From Fictibacillus macauensis ZFHKF-1 (GTDB taxonomy: Bacteria; Bacillota; Bacilli; Bacillales; Fictibacillaceae): 64,000 nt of DNA. The position numbers and the translations under genes are program-made. This document shows positions 1-8,588 of this stretch, piece by piece. The stretch is taken from NCBI RefSeq assembly GCF_000269865.1, contig NZ_AKKV01000024.1:62001-126000 (forward strand). The letters are read 5' to 3'. A model generated the notes under the pieces. The model was not told the origin of the DNA. It saw only the letters and a program-made list of their open reading frames with translations, and did no database searches. Every line of letters starts with the position of its first letter. The stretch's first letter is position 1.

Positions 1-1565
1 GTTTCATGACGTCTTAATCCGCGACCTAACTGCTGAATAAAAACAACCGGAGAATTTGTTGGTCGCAACATAAGAACAAGATTAACAGATGGAATATCCA
101 CGCCCTCATTAAAAATATCCACTGTGAAAATAAATTGTAGAGGATCCTCCTCATTTTCTAAACGCACGATTGCTTCATTACGCTCTTTCACAGAATGCCC
201 TCCTGATAAACAAAGACTAGGAAGACCTCGAGCGTTAAATTGCTCCGCCATATAGAGGGCATGCTCAATACTTGCGCAAAAACCTAAACATTTACGCTTG
301 TCTCCATCATGTCCATAAAACCTCATTTTTTCGATGATAAAATCTACTCGTTCATTCACCTTTAATCGCTTTGTAATTTCAGCAATATTATCTATCTCTA
401 TAGTACTTAAATCAATAGTATCTACATCCGTAATGCCAAAGTAATGAAAGGGAATGATTAAGTCTTCTGCTAACGCATCATGTAAACGCACTTCTAACGC
501 TATATTATGATCAAACACTTCAAAAACATTTCCATGATCACATCGCTCTGGTGTGGCTGTCATCCCCAGCATAAAAGCCGGCGTGAAATAATCTAATACT
601 TTTTGATAAGACGGGCTCGTAGCATGGTGCGCCTCATCAAGAACAATATAATCAAAGTGGTCTGGTTGAAAATGATGCATCCATTGCGATAGCGTTTGCA
701 CAGTCGCAAATATATAATCAGCCTCCACCTCTTTACTCGTACCCGTTAATAGCCCAAACGTATAGTGTGTATTCGGTAACAATTTTTGAAATGTTTCTTT
801 TGCTTTCCGAACGATTTCCTCTCGATGTACGACGAAAAGCAGTCGCCGTGGTCGATCGTTTTTTACATGAAAGGCGGCCATGTACGTTTTACCCGTTCCA
901 GTCGCAGCAATAACTAACGCTCTCTTTGCCCCATAATTTCGCAAGCGCGTTAAATTTTCAATTGCTTCTCTTTGCATACGATTTGGAAGAATATACTCGT
1001 TATTTTCATAAATGGCGTAAACGGCTGGTCGATCCCTTTTTAGTGACTTTAGAAAATCTTCATAATGACGAATGAAGGCAGTAGTAGCAGTTGTGGCATG
1101 AGCCCATAAATTTTGGTATTCGTACATTACTTTGCGAACAAATTGAGCTTCTTCCTTAGCAATTACCTGAACATTCCATTCCACATTACTTTTTAATGCG
1201 CTTTGCGTAATATTTGAAGAACCGATAATAATCTTAAAATAATCATCGTATTCGAAAATATATGCCTTCGTATGAAAACCCATTTCCTTATCTGTAATAA
1301 ATACTTTTAATTCTATATTTCTAAAAGCAGCTAATCGTTCTAAAGCTTTTGCATCGGTAAAATTCAAATAGGTAGAGGTAATTATTTTACCTTTTACTCC
1401 CCGTTCCTCTGCTGCTTTTAATGAATCTAGCAAAAGCTGAATACCGCTAAAGTTCACAAACGCTACACTAAAATAAAACGAAACACATTCATTCAATGAT
1501 TTATCGAGTTCAGCAAGTAAGTTTTCTTTATCAGAGTTTACAATTAAGTTTTTTTCAGCAATCAT
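1..1565 (-). CDS. PLD-nuclease/SF2 helicase fusion (partial, C-terminus beyond the window)
   Basis: The frame is open for about 521 codons from an ATG at 1565 (GGAAGGTTGGAG upstream) to the window edge, so the C-terminus is missing. Residues about 1-150 form a phospholipase-D-like domain with an H-x-K motif (HTKAYIF) followed by GSSNIT. Then comes a superfamily 2 helicase: Walker A AATGTGKT, box II DEAH, motif III-like TATPE, and a C-terminal RecA domain with FNEGVDIPS and QLGRGLR. This order is known from DEAD/DEAH helicases that often end in a DUF3427 domain; that end cannot be seen here. The role is inferred to be nucleic-acid processing or defence. No partner genes lie on the visible side. 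A candidate extended -10 (TGTTATAAT, minus strand) lies at 1615-1623. Confidence 0.85.
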   Translation of the reverse strand, partial: MIAEKNLIVNSDKENLLAELDKSLNECVSFYFSVAFVNFSGIQLLLDSLKAAEERGVKGKIITSTYLNFTDAKALERLAAFRNIELKVFITDKEMGFHTKAYIFEYDDYFKIIIGSSNITQSALKSNVEWNVQVIAKEEAQFVRKVMYEYQNLWAHATTATTAFIRHYEDFLKSLKRDRPAVYAIYENNEYILPNRMQREAIENLTRLRNYGAKRALVIAATGTGKTYMAAFHVKNDRPRRLLFVVHREEIVRKAKETFQKLLPNTHYTFGLLTGTSKEVEADYIFATVQTLSQWMHHFQPDHFDYIVLDEAHHATSPSYQKVLDYFTPAFMLGMTATPERCDHGNVFEVFDHNIALEVRLHDALAEDLIIPFHYFGITDVDTIDLSTIEIDNIAEITKRLKVNERVDFIIEKMRFYGHDGDKRKCLGFCASIEHALYMAEQFNARGLPSLCLSGGHSVKERNEAIVRLENEEDPLQFIFTVDIFNEGVDIPSVNLVLMLRPTNSPVVFIQQLGRGLRRHE

Positions 1566-1716
1566 CACGCGCTCCAACCTTCCGTTTCTTGTGCTGCATA
1601 ACAGACGTATGATCATTATAACATCACGTTAACCATTTAAAGGGTAGATCACCAGAAATAAGCAGTTAAGTAAGTCTCCACGCCACTTCTCTAGCACGTT
1701 TACTAAAAACGGAAAA

Positions 1717-1745
1717 AAAGCGAGGAAGATCTTCCATCGCTTTTT
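1717..1745 (-). terminator. Rho-independent terminator after aceA
   Basis: Stem AGCGA-GGAAGATCTTCC-TCGCT with A/T tracts on both sides; it can act on both strands and sits just downstream of the aceA stop. Confidence 0.8.
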
Positions 1746-1751
1746 CTACTA

Positions 1752-3038
1752 TTATGATTGAGTATGAAATTGCTCTTCCTCCGTTGACCCATTTAATGCT
1801 GTCGTTGACGAACGGCCACCTGCTATAATTTGAGCCACTTCATCAAAATATCCGGTTCCCACTTCTCGTTGATGTCGCGTTGCGGAATAGCCTAATGGTT
1901 CACTTGCAAACTCGCGTTGCTGTAACTCCGAATAGGCTGCCATTCCTTGTGTTTTATACTGATGTGCTAATTCAAACATACTATGGTTTAACGCATGGAA
2001 ACCAGCAAGTGTTACAAATTGAAATTTATACCCCATTCCTGCTAATTGTTGTTGAAACGTCGCAATGGTGTCATCATCTAATTTGCGCTTCCAATTAAAT
2101 GAAGGCGAACAATTATAGGCGAGTAACTTGCCTGGGAATTGTTTATGAATAGCTTGAGCAAATATCCGCGCTTCCTCTAAAGAGGGCTCTGACGTTTCAC
2201 ACCAAATTAAATCAGCATACGGTGCATACGCTAATCCGCGAGCAATGGCCTGCTCAATTCCTGCTGTCGTTACATAAAATCCTTCTCGCGTCCGTTCACC
2301 TGTTAAAAAACGGTGATCATATGGATCAATATCACTCGTAAGTAGATTGGCTGCATTTGCATCTGTTCTTGCAATAAGAACTGTTTCTACACCTAATACG
2401 TCTGCAGCTAGGCGTGCTGAAATCAAATGCTTTACGGCTTGCTGCGTTGGGAGAAGTACTTTTCCACCTAAGTGACCACATTTCTTTTCAGAAGAAAGTT
2501 GATCCTCAAAGTGTACCCCTGCCGCTCCCGCTTCAATCATTGCCTTCATCATTTCAAATACATTTAGAGCGCCACCAAATCCTGCTTCCGCATCGGCAAC
2601 GATGGGGACAAACCAGTCAAGATCGCTTTTCCCTTCAGCATGATAAATTTGGTCCGCTCGTTGTAAGGCTTGATTTATTTTCTTGACGACATTCGGTACA
2701 CTATTCGCAGGGTATAAGCTTTGATCAGGGTACATGTGTCCGGCTAAGTTGGCATCGGCTGCTACTTGCCATCCACTTAAATAAATTGCTAGTAAGCCCG
2801 CTTTTACTTGTTGCACGGCTTGATTTCCTGTTAAAGCTCCAAGGGCATGCACATAATCACGACTGTGTAACTGCTCCCAAAGACGCTTAGCTCCACGTTT
2901 AGCAAGTGTTTGCTCTACTAGCAATGAACCGCGCAATTTCAATACATCATCTGCCGAATACGGTCGTGTAATCCCTTCCCATCTTTTTTGTTGCCATGCA
3001 TCTTCTATAGCTTTTTTCATCTCATTTATCGTCATCAT
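1752..3038 (-). CDS. aceA: Isocitrate lyase
   Basis: A 428-residue isocitrate lyase, which splits isocitrate into succinate and glyoxylate in the cytoplasmic glyoxylate shunt. The catalytic signature KKCGH is at about residues 185-189, preceded by the metal-binding region [10 protein letters not shown]. The length matches the short bacterial ICL class (about 430). The ATG at 3038 is chosen because GGGAG lies 8 bases upstream; an upstream in-frame ATG at 3065 has no ribosome site and would overlap aceB further. The start overlaps the 3' end of aceB by 17 bp, which suggests translational coupling. It is the last gene of the small zinc-finger gene-aceB-aceA operon. Confidence 0.96.
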   Translation of the reverse strand: MMTINEMKKAIEDAWQQKRWEGITRPYSADDVLKLRGSLLVEQTLAKRGAKRLWEQLHSRDYVHALGALTGNQAVQQVKAGLLAIYLSGWQVAADANLAGHMYPDQSLYPANSVPNVVKKINQALQRADQIYHAEGKSDLDWFVPIVADAEAGFGGALNVFEMMKAMIEAGAAGVHFEDQLSSEKKCGHLGGKVLLPTQQAVKHLISARLAADVLGVETVLIARTDANAANLLTSDIDPYDHRFLTGERTREGFYVTTAGIEQAIARGLAYAPYADLIWCETSEPSLEEARIFAQAIHKQFPGKLLAYNCSPSFNWKRKLDDDTIATFQQQLAGMGYKFQFVTLAGFHALNHSMFELAHQYKTQGMAAYSELQQREFASEPLGYSATRHQREVGTGYFDEVAQIIAGGRSSTTALNGSTEEEQFHTQS

Positions 3039-4620
3039 TAGCCGCTCCCTTATCCATTTTTTCATAACCTATTGTTGTTAAAAATGGCTCAAACGTGTCG
3101 TTATGAACAAGGGTAGTAAAAAGAGCAAGACTGTCCTCATAGCGCCCACTTTGCCATTGATTGTCGCTCATTGTCTTTTTTAGTTTTTCTAGTTCTTCTT
3201 CCGTATACATTGCTACAAGCGCAGCATTCACTTCTCTACCATCTTCTAACATACCTTGAGGATGTTTGATCCATTGCCAAATCTGAGCACGAGAAATTTC
3301 TGCGGTTGCCGCATCTTCCATAAGATGATAAAGAGGTACTGCCCCTCTTCCGCATAACCATGCAGCTATATATTGAATGCTAATAGAGATGTTCATTCTT
3401 AATCCATGTTCTGTAATGTGACCAACTGGGGGTTGTAATAACTCTGCTGCTGTTACTTTTACATGATCTAACTTTTTATCAATTTGGTTAGCTTCAGGCA
3501 TAATGTTATTAAATACCTCTTTAACAATGGGGACAAGCGCAGGATGAGCTACCCAGCTACCATCGTGTCCATCTAACGCCTCACGCTCTTTATCACTTCT
3601 TACTTTTTGTAACGCTTGTTCATTAGCTTGTTCATTATTTTTTATCGGAATTTGTGCTGCCATACCCCCGATCGCATGGGCACCTCGTTTATGACATACG
3701 GAAATGACATACTGTGTATACGCACGCATAAACGGAACTGTCATCGTGACAAGTGCACGGTCAGGAAGAACATAAGAAGCATGATTTTTTAACTTTTTAA
3801 TATAGCTAAAAATATAATCCCATCGGCCACAATTCAACCCTGCACAATGATCTTTTAAACTATATATCATTTCTTCTGCTTCAAAACACGCTGTAATCGT
3901 TTCAATTAACACGGTTGCTTTAATTGTGCCATATGGAATCTTTAAGGCTTCTTGAGCATACGTAAACACATCATTCCATAGCTCTGCCTCTTGGTAACTT
4001 TCAAGCTTTGGCAAATATACGTAAGGTCCTGATCCATTTTGTAACAGGCGATGCGCATTGTGAAAGAAAAACAAGCCAAAGTCTACTAAACTGGCGGCCA
4101 TAGGCTTACCTTGAAACAGAAGATGCTTTTCTTGTAAATGCCATCCACGAGGACGTACGACTATAACGGCACGCGTTTCATTAAGTACGTAGTGCTTTCC
4201 TTGCGGTGAAGTATACGTTAACGTTCCTTCAATCGCTTGTTTCACATACACTTGTCCGAGGAAGGAATTTTTTCTAGTAGGAGAATTGGCATCTTCAAAA
4301 TCTACCATAAAGATATGTGCTCCTGAATTTAAGGCATTTATGACCATTTTGGGGTCACCGGCAGGTCCTGTAATTTCAACACGACGATCTTGTAAATCAT
4401 TTGGAACAGAAGCAATTTGCCATTCACTTTCTCGTATGTGTGTAGTCTCCTGCAAGAAATCTGGAAGCGCACCCTCATCGATTGCTCGTTCACGTTCTAG
4501 TCTTGCTTGTAATATCTGTTGACGTCTCTTTTCAAAGCGTTCATGAAGTTTTTCAAGAAAAGAAAGAGCGTCAACCGTAAGAATTTCGGCTTCTCGTTCT
4601 ACCTGCTTATTCTGTATCAC
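3022..4620 (-). CDS. aceB: Malate synthase A
   Basis: A 532-residue malate synthase, which condenses glyoxylate with acetyl-CoA to malate, the second glyoxylate-shunt step. The family signature is present ([17 protein letters not shown]), as is the catalytic-aspartate segment [12 protein letters not shown]. The length is normal for isoform A. Translation starts at a GTG with GGGAG 8 bases upstream. It lies 15 bp after a 49-codon zinc-finger gene and overlaps aceA by 17 bp, so the three genes are probably one transcript. B. subtilis 168 lacks this pathway, while several other Bacillaceae have it. Confidence 0.96.
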   Translation of the reverse strand: MIQNKQVEREAEILTVDALSFLEKLHERFEKRRQQILQARLERERAIDEGALPDFLQETTHIRESEWQIASVPNDLQDRRVEITGPAGDPKMVINALNSGAHIFMVDFEDANSPTRKNSFLGQVYVKQAIEGTLTYTSPQGKHYVLNETRAVIVVRPRGWHLQEKHLLFQGKPMAASLVDFGLFFFHNAHRLLQNGSGPYVYLPKLESYQEAELWNDVFTYAQEALKIPYGTIKATVLIETITACFEAEEMIYSLKDHCAGLNCGRWDYIFSYIKKLKNHASYVLPDRALVTMTVPFMRAYTQYVISVCHKRGAHAIGGMAAQIPIKNNEQANEQALQKVRSDKEREALDGHDGSWVAHPALVPIVKEVFNNIMPEANQIDKKLDHVKVTAAELLQPPVGHITEHGLRMNISISIQYIAAWLCGRGAVPLYHLMEDAATAEISRAQIWQWIKHPQGMLEDGREVNAALVAMYTEEELEKLKKTMSDNQWQSGRYEDSLALFTTLVHNDTFEPFLTTIGYEKMDKGAANDDDK

Positions 4621-4635
4621 TTCATCAGCTCCCTA

Positions 4636-4785
4636 CTAATCAATAATGCCAATACCATTACAGCGCTTACAACATGTGCAACCTTCTCCTTGACACTGTT
4701 CACAATACTCATTACACTGCTTACCTGAACCGTTACAAACCGTGCATACTTCTTCACCATTTCCTTGACAGAAACCACAATTCAT
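4636..4785 (-). CDS. Free-standing DnaJ-type zinc-finger mini-protein
   Basis: A 49-residue protein read from an ATG with a perfect AGGAGG seven bases upstream. It consists almost entirely of four CxxCxGxG repeats: CGFCQGNG (3-10), CTVCNGSG (14-21), CEQCQGEG (28-35) and CKRCNGIG (39-46). That is exactly the repeat set of the central zinc-binding domain of DnaJ (Hsp40), which binds two Zn ions and contacts unfolded clients. There is no J domain and no substrate-binding domain. It is the promoter-proximal gene of the aceB-aceA operon, 15 bp before aceB. The function is unknown; a zinc-binding or folding helper for the operon enzymes is only a guess. Confidence 0.85.
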   Translation of the reverse strand: MNCGFCQGNGEEVCTVCNGSGKQCNEYCEQCQGEGCTCCKRCNGIGIID

Positions 4786-4805
4786 TTGATATCCTCCTTA
4801 AGGCG

Positions 4806-4825
4806 AAACTGTTATAAAACAGTTT
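4806..4825. promoter_or_regulatory. Palindromic operator, ace operon (proximal)
   Basis: Perfect 20-bp inverted repeat AAACTGTT-ATAA-AACAGTTT located just downstream of the predicted -10 of the operon, a classical repressor position. It shares the core CTGTT-N4-AACAG with a second site at 4903-4916. The cognate regulator is not identifiable from the window. Confidence 0.6.
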
Positions 4826-4840
4826 TTAAACTTGTTTTAT

Positions 4841-4870
4841 ACTATATAACAATTTCTCGAAAGTGTGCAA
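4841..4870 (-). promoter_or_regulatory. SigA promoter of the ace operon
   Basis: Minus-strand -35 TTGCAC (4865-4870), an 18-bp spacer and -10 TATAGT (4841-4846), about 50 bp upstream of the small zinc-finger gene. Predicted by eye. Confidence 0.55.
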
Positions 4871-4902
4871 CGTTTTTTATAACAACATAAAAAATAGGTA
4901 AT

Positions 4903-4916
4903 CTGTTCTATAACAG
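4903..4916. promoter_or_regulatory. Palindromic operator, ace operon (distal)
   Basis: Inverted repeat CTGTT-CTAT-AACAG, the same core as the palindrome at 4806-4825, about 35 bp upstream of the -35 box. Two copies bracketing one promoter suggest a dimeric repressor and possible looping. Confidence 0.5.
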
Positions 4917-4923
4917 AGGAAAT

Positions 4924-4954
4924 AAAAAAAGAGCGTCCGGCGTTCGGACAGCTC
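4924..4954 (-). terminator. Terminator of the aldo/keto reductase gene
   Basis: Stem GAGC-GTCCG / CGGAC-GCTC followed on the minus strand by a seven-T run; it lies immediately after the reductase stop and upstream of the ace promoter. Confidence 0.85.
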
Positions 4955-4961
4955 TTACCAT

Positions 4962-5786
4962 TTAAAATTCATCTGGATCAGGACCATTGCGCTTATTTTC
5001 ATTTAATTCATCAATAGCCTTCATTTCCTCATGTGTTAGTTCAAAATCAAATAGATTAGCATTTTCTTGAATGCGCGTTTCATTAACTGATTTTGGTATC
5101 GTAATTACACCGTGTTGGAGATCCCAACGTAAAATAACTTGTGCAGGTGTTTTTTGATGTTTTTTTGCAATGCTTGTAATAACTGGTTCTGAGAAAATTT
5201 CACCTTTTAATAACGGGCGCCATGCTTCTACAGCAATTTCGTGTTTTTTGCAATAAGCTAGCACCTCTTTTTGTGTCAAACGAGGATGAAATTCGATTTG
5301 ATTAATCATCGGCTTAATTTCACAATCAGCCATTAAGTCATCGAGGTGATGCGGCTTAAAATTACAAACACCTATCGCCTTTACTTTGCCCTCTTTATAA
5401 AGTGTTTCAAGCGCTCTCCAAGTGTCTTTATATTTACCTGAAACAGGCCAATGAATTAAGAATAAATCAAGATAATCCACACCAAGACGCTGTCTACTTT
5501 CTTCAAATGAAAGGAGAGTACTTTCATATCCTTGTTGATCATTCCATACTTTTGTTGTAATAAAAAGCTCTTCACGCGGCACATCTACGTGGCGAATCGC
5601 TTCCCCAACACCTTCTTCATTTTTATAAAAAGCTGCTGTATCTATACTGCGATAGCCCGCCTGAACAGCATATGAAATAGCGTTAATAACTTCCTGTCCA
5701 TCCTCAGCTTTATACACACCAAGTCCTAAGACTGGCATTTTCACGCCGTTTGCTAGCTGTACTGTATCGTTTATACTACGAATCAT
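4962..5786 (-). CDS. Aldo/keto reductase (YvgN/YtbE type)
   Basis: A 274-residue NADPH-dependent aldo/keto reductase that reduces aldehydes such as methylglyoxal. The catalytic tetrad is visible in order: Asp and Tyr in SIDTAAFYKNEEGVG, Lys in TTKVW and His in FLIHWP. The cofactor phosphate loop IPKSV is near the C-terminus. The ATG at 5786 has AGGAGG at good spacing; ten codons upstream in frame have no ribosome site. Oddity: the usual WSPL motif that helps form the cofactor pocket reads WRPL. A paralogue at 16555-17385 keeps WSPL. It stands alone between two operons with its own terminator. Confidence 0.93.
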   Translation of the reverse strand: MIRSINDTVQLANGVKMPVLGLGVYKAEDGQEVINAISYAVQAGYRSIDTAAFYKNEEGVGEAIRHVDVPREELFITTKVWNDQQGYESTLLSFEESRQRLGVDYLDLFLIHWPVSGKYKDTWRALETLYKEGKVKAIGVCNFKPHHLDDLMADCEIKPMINQIEFHPRLTQKEVLAYCKKHEIAVEAWRPLLKGEIFSEPVITSIAKKHQKTPAQVILRWDLQHGVITIPKSVNETRIQENANLFDFELTHEEMKAIDELNENKRNGPDPDEF

Positions 5787-5843
5787 GGTAACGCCTCCTT
5801 GTTGCCATACTACCATGATTTATAGTGAAGCAAAAGAATGTTG

Positions 5844-7064
5844 CTATTTTTCAGTTCTAGCTTGAGTCGTTACATTATGATGAAACTCATCGGTAATGGC
5901 TTGCAATGCTTCTGAATCAAGCAACAAAGAAAGCCCCGTAAGAGCTAATGCCTTCGCTCCCAAAAGTAACGCTTGATCTCCTCTTTCAGAAATGGCAGCT
6001 TCTTTAAATTCAACCGTATGACCGACTAAATCGTCTGATCCTATCGATAAGTATGGATGAATGGTTGGAACAACTTGAGAAATGTTGCCTGCATCCGTTG
6101 ATCCCAGTCCTTTCCGATGAGCTGTATCAATCTCTTCTCCAAGTTCTCTAATTGCTTTTACAAATAACTGATCAAACGTACGGTTTAATAAAAGGTTATC
6201 TACTTTATTTTGAAAAGGAATGATGTTTAAGGTAGCGCCCGTAGCCAGCGCTGCGCCTTCTGCTATTCGCTTTACTTTCTTAGTAACTTCATCTAACTTT
6301 GGTCGATTAGCTGCGCGAATATAAAATCGAGCTTTTGCATATTCCGGAACAACATTAGGTGCATCGCCACCGTGTGTTATAATCCCATGAATGCTAACAT
6401 CATCCGTTACATGTTGTCGCAAAGCATTAATTCCTACAAAAAGTTGAATTACAGCATCCAGCGCATTAATTCCTTGTTCAGGCGCGGAAGCCGCATGGGC
6501 TGCTTTCCCAATATACTCGAAATCTAATGGATCAACAGCAAGTGATGTACCGGTAATACGGTTCTCATGTCCCGGATGAAACATGAGCGCTGCACGAATG
6601 CCCTGCAACTTCCCTTGCTCTACAAAGCTCCCTTTTGCACTTCCGTTTTCACCACCTTCTTCAGCAGGTGTGCCCAATACAACAATTTCACCTCCCACTT
6701 CATCAATCGTGGCGCCAAGAGCAATTGCTGCTGCAATACTAGCTGTACCAATAATATTATGACCACAAGCATGACCAATTCCTGGTAAAGCATCATATTC
6801 TGCTAGAAACGCAATGGAGGGACCATCTAGTAGCGATTTTTTTCTTGCAATAAATGCTGTTTCATGACCGTCGATCCCGTGCTCAATTAAAAAACCTTCT
6901 TTTTCAAGTAATGAGGTTAATACGCTAGCGGCAAATACTTCTTCGTTACCAATTTCAGGATTTTCATGAATTTGATGTGACGTTTGTAAATAAACGAGCG
7001 AATGGTCATCTACATGTTGTTTTACGAATGCTTTGAGTGTATCCTCACTTGTACGAATGGTCAT
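5844..7064 (-). CDS. M20-family N-acyl-amino-acid amidohydrolase
   Basis: A 406-residue M20D metallopeptidase or amidohydrolase, a cytoplasmic enzyme that removes acyl groups from amino-acid derivatives. Visible motifs are the metal ligands in GHACGHN (the family signature), the glutamate pair in GTPAEEGGENG, and GSTDAGNISQVVP near the C-terminus. It is the last gene of the metN-metP-metQ operon, 18 bp after metQ, all under SAM riboswitches. This context suggests it releases methionine or another sulfur amino acid from N-acylated forms imported by the transporter. That specificity is inferred, not seen. Confidence 0.9.
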   Translation of the reverse strand: MTIRTSEDTLKAFVKQHVDDHSLVYLQTSHQIHENPEIGNEEVFAASVLTSLLEKEGFLIEHGIDGHETAFIARKKSLLDGPSIAFLAEYDALPGIGHACGHNIIGTASIAAAIALGATIDEVGGEIVVLGTPAEEGGENGSAKGSFVEQGKLQGIRAALMFHPGHENRITGTSLAVDPLDFEYIGKAAHAASAPEQGINALDAVIQLFVGINALRQHVTDDVSIHGIITHGGDAPNVVPEYAKARFYIRAANRPKLDEVTKKVKRIAEGAALATGATLNIIPFQNKVDNLLLNRTFDQLFVKAIRELGEEIDTAHRKGLGSTDAGNISQVVPTIHPYLSIGSDDLVGHTVEFKEAAISERGDQALLLGAKALALTGLSLLLDSEALQAITDEFHHNVTTQARTEK

Positions 7065-7082
7065 ACATCATCATTTCCTTTC

Positions 7083-7907
7083 CTATTTTTCTCCGATTTC
7101 ACTAAGAGGTACGAAGGTTGGGATTGTGGCACCATCATAGATTTTTTTAATTTCTTGCGCCGTTCCCTTCGTTTGATAAATACGAGCGAGCTTTTTAAGG
7201 TTCTTTTTATTTTTGTCTTCTGTTCTCACTGCAATAATGTTGATATAGTCTTTTGCTGCTTTACTTTCAAGAAAAATAGCATCTTTATTCGGATGAAGTC
7301 CCGCATCAATAGCTACACCGTTATTAATAATAGAGGCTGCTACATCATCCATTACACGTGGTGTTTGCGCAGCTATAATAGGTTTAAATTTTAAATGCTT
7401 TTTGTTTTCTACAATCTTTTTCAGAGAACCATTGCCATCGAAGTTTTTCTCCAGTTTAATGAGTCCTGCTTTTTGTAATAAGAGAAGTCCACGCCCCATA
7501 TTCGTCGCTTCATTCGGTAATGCGATCGTTGAACCATCAGGGATATCCTTACTATTTTTATATTTATTAGAGTAAATCCCCATCGGTGCAATGACCGTGG
7601 TTGCTAATGGCGATAGTTTCATATGATGTGCTTTTTTGAATGCATTAAAATACGAAATGGTTTGAAAAGAATTAGCATCAAGATCGCCATCATTTAAGGC
7701 TTGATTCGGACGTACATAGTCTGAGAATTCTTGAATTTCCACATTAATTCCCTCTTTTTTCGCTTCTTTTGCAACATATTTCCACACATCACCATCTGTA
7801 CTACTCACACCAACTTTTACTGTGTTTTCATCTGATTTTCCACACCCTGCTAACGCAAGTGATAGTGCGATACCCGACACAATGGTTGCTAACATTTTCT
7901 TTTTCAT
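7083..7907 (-). CDS. metQ: Methionine-binding lipoprotein MetQ
   Basis: A 274-residue NlpA-family substrate-binding lipoprotein for D- and L-methionine uptake. A signal peptide ends in the lipobox LAGC, so the mature protein is anchored to the outer face of the membrane. The family pattern is clear: KVGVSSTDGDVWKYV, LNDGDLDANSFQ, ALPNEATNMGRGLLLLQKAG. The ATG at 7907 is chosen; a TTG immediately upstream (7910) has slightly better spacing to AAGGAG and cannot be excluded. It follows metP by 18 bp in the metNPQ operon. Confidence 0.94.
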   Translation of the reverse strand: MKKKMLATIVSGIALSLALAGCGKSDENTVKVGVSSTDGDVWKYVAKEAKKEGINVEIQEFSDYVRPNQALNDGDLDANSFQTISYFNAFKKAHHMKLSPLATTVIAPMGIYSNKYKNSKDIPDGSTIALPNEATNMGRGLLLLQKAGLIKLEKNFDGNGSLKKIVENKKHLKFKPIIAAQTPRVMDDVAASIINNGVAIDAGLHPNKDAIFLESKAAKDYINIIAVRTEDKNKKNLKKLARIYQTKGTAQEIKKIYDGATIPTFVPLSEIGEK

Positions 7908-7925
7908 CAACTACTTCACTCCTTG

Positions 7926-8588
7926 TTATCTTCTTCTTAATTTCTTAGATAGTACGTTCCCAATACTTTGTAGTCCTTGAACAAATACAATTAGTAAAAT
8001 AACAGTCACAATCATGACATCTGTTTCAAATCGTTGATAGCCATAAGAAATGGCAAGATCACCAAGACCACCCCCACCAATGGTACCTGCCATCGCGGAC
8101 GCGCCGACAAGACCCACTGTTGCAATTGTTACGGATAATACTAATGAGCTAAAGGCTTCTGGCAGCATAATTCGAAAAATGGTTTGCCATGGCGTGGCGC
8201 CCATTGCTTCGGCTGCTTCAATAATACCCGGATCAATATCAAGCAAATTCGTTTCAACAAGTCTTGCAATATACGGTCCTGCATATACAATCAATGGTAC
8301 GACGGCTGCTGCCGTCCCAATTGAAGATCCTACAATGAAGCGTGTAAACGGAATAATCGCCACCATGAGAATAATAAATGGTACGGAGCGAAAAATATTA
8401 ATAATGATACTTAACAAACGGAATAGCCATTTGTTCTGTAGTAAGTGTCCTTCTCTCGTTACGACAAGAGCGATGCCTAGTGGTATACCAATTAATACGG
8501 AAAAAAGTAAAGAAAAAACGACCATTGTCACGGTTTGCCCCGTTGCCTCTAACATATCTTGATAAAATGTATTCCAATCAACTTGCAT
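7926..8588 (-). CDS. metP: Methionine ABC transporter permease MetP (MetI)
   Basis: A 220-residue permease with about five transmembrane helices and the ABC permease EAA-type loop (EAAEAMGATPWQTIFRIMLP). It forms the membrane channel of the MetNPQ importer. The ATG at 8588 lies 9 bases after AGGGAGG; a TTG three codons upstream is also possible. It overlaps the end of metN by 11 bp, consistent with coupled translation. Confidence 0.94.
   Translation of the reverse strand: MQVDWNTFYQDMLEATGQTVTMVVFSLLFSVLIGIPLGIALVVTREGHLLQNKWLFRLLSIIINIFRSVPFIILMVAIIPFTRFIVGSSIGTAAAVVPLIVYAGPYIARLVETNLLDIDPGIIEAAEAMGATPWQTIFRIMLPEAFSSLVLSVTIATVGLVGASAMAGTIGGGGLGDLAISYGYQRFETDVMIVTVILLIVFVQGLQSIGNVLSKKLRRR

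Noticed and set aside
8050-8562. 170-codon frame opposite metP
   Set aside because: Antisense shadow of metP, with low-complexity composition forced by the sense strand.
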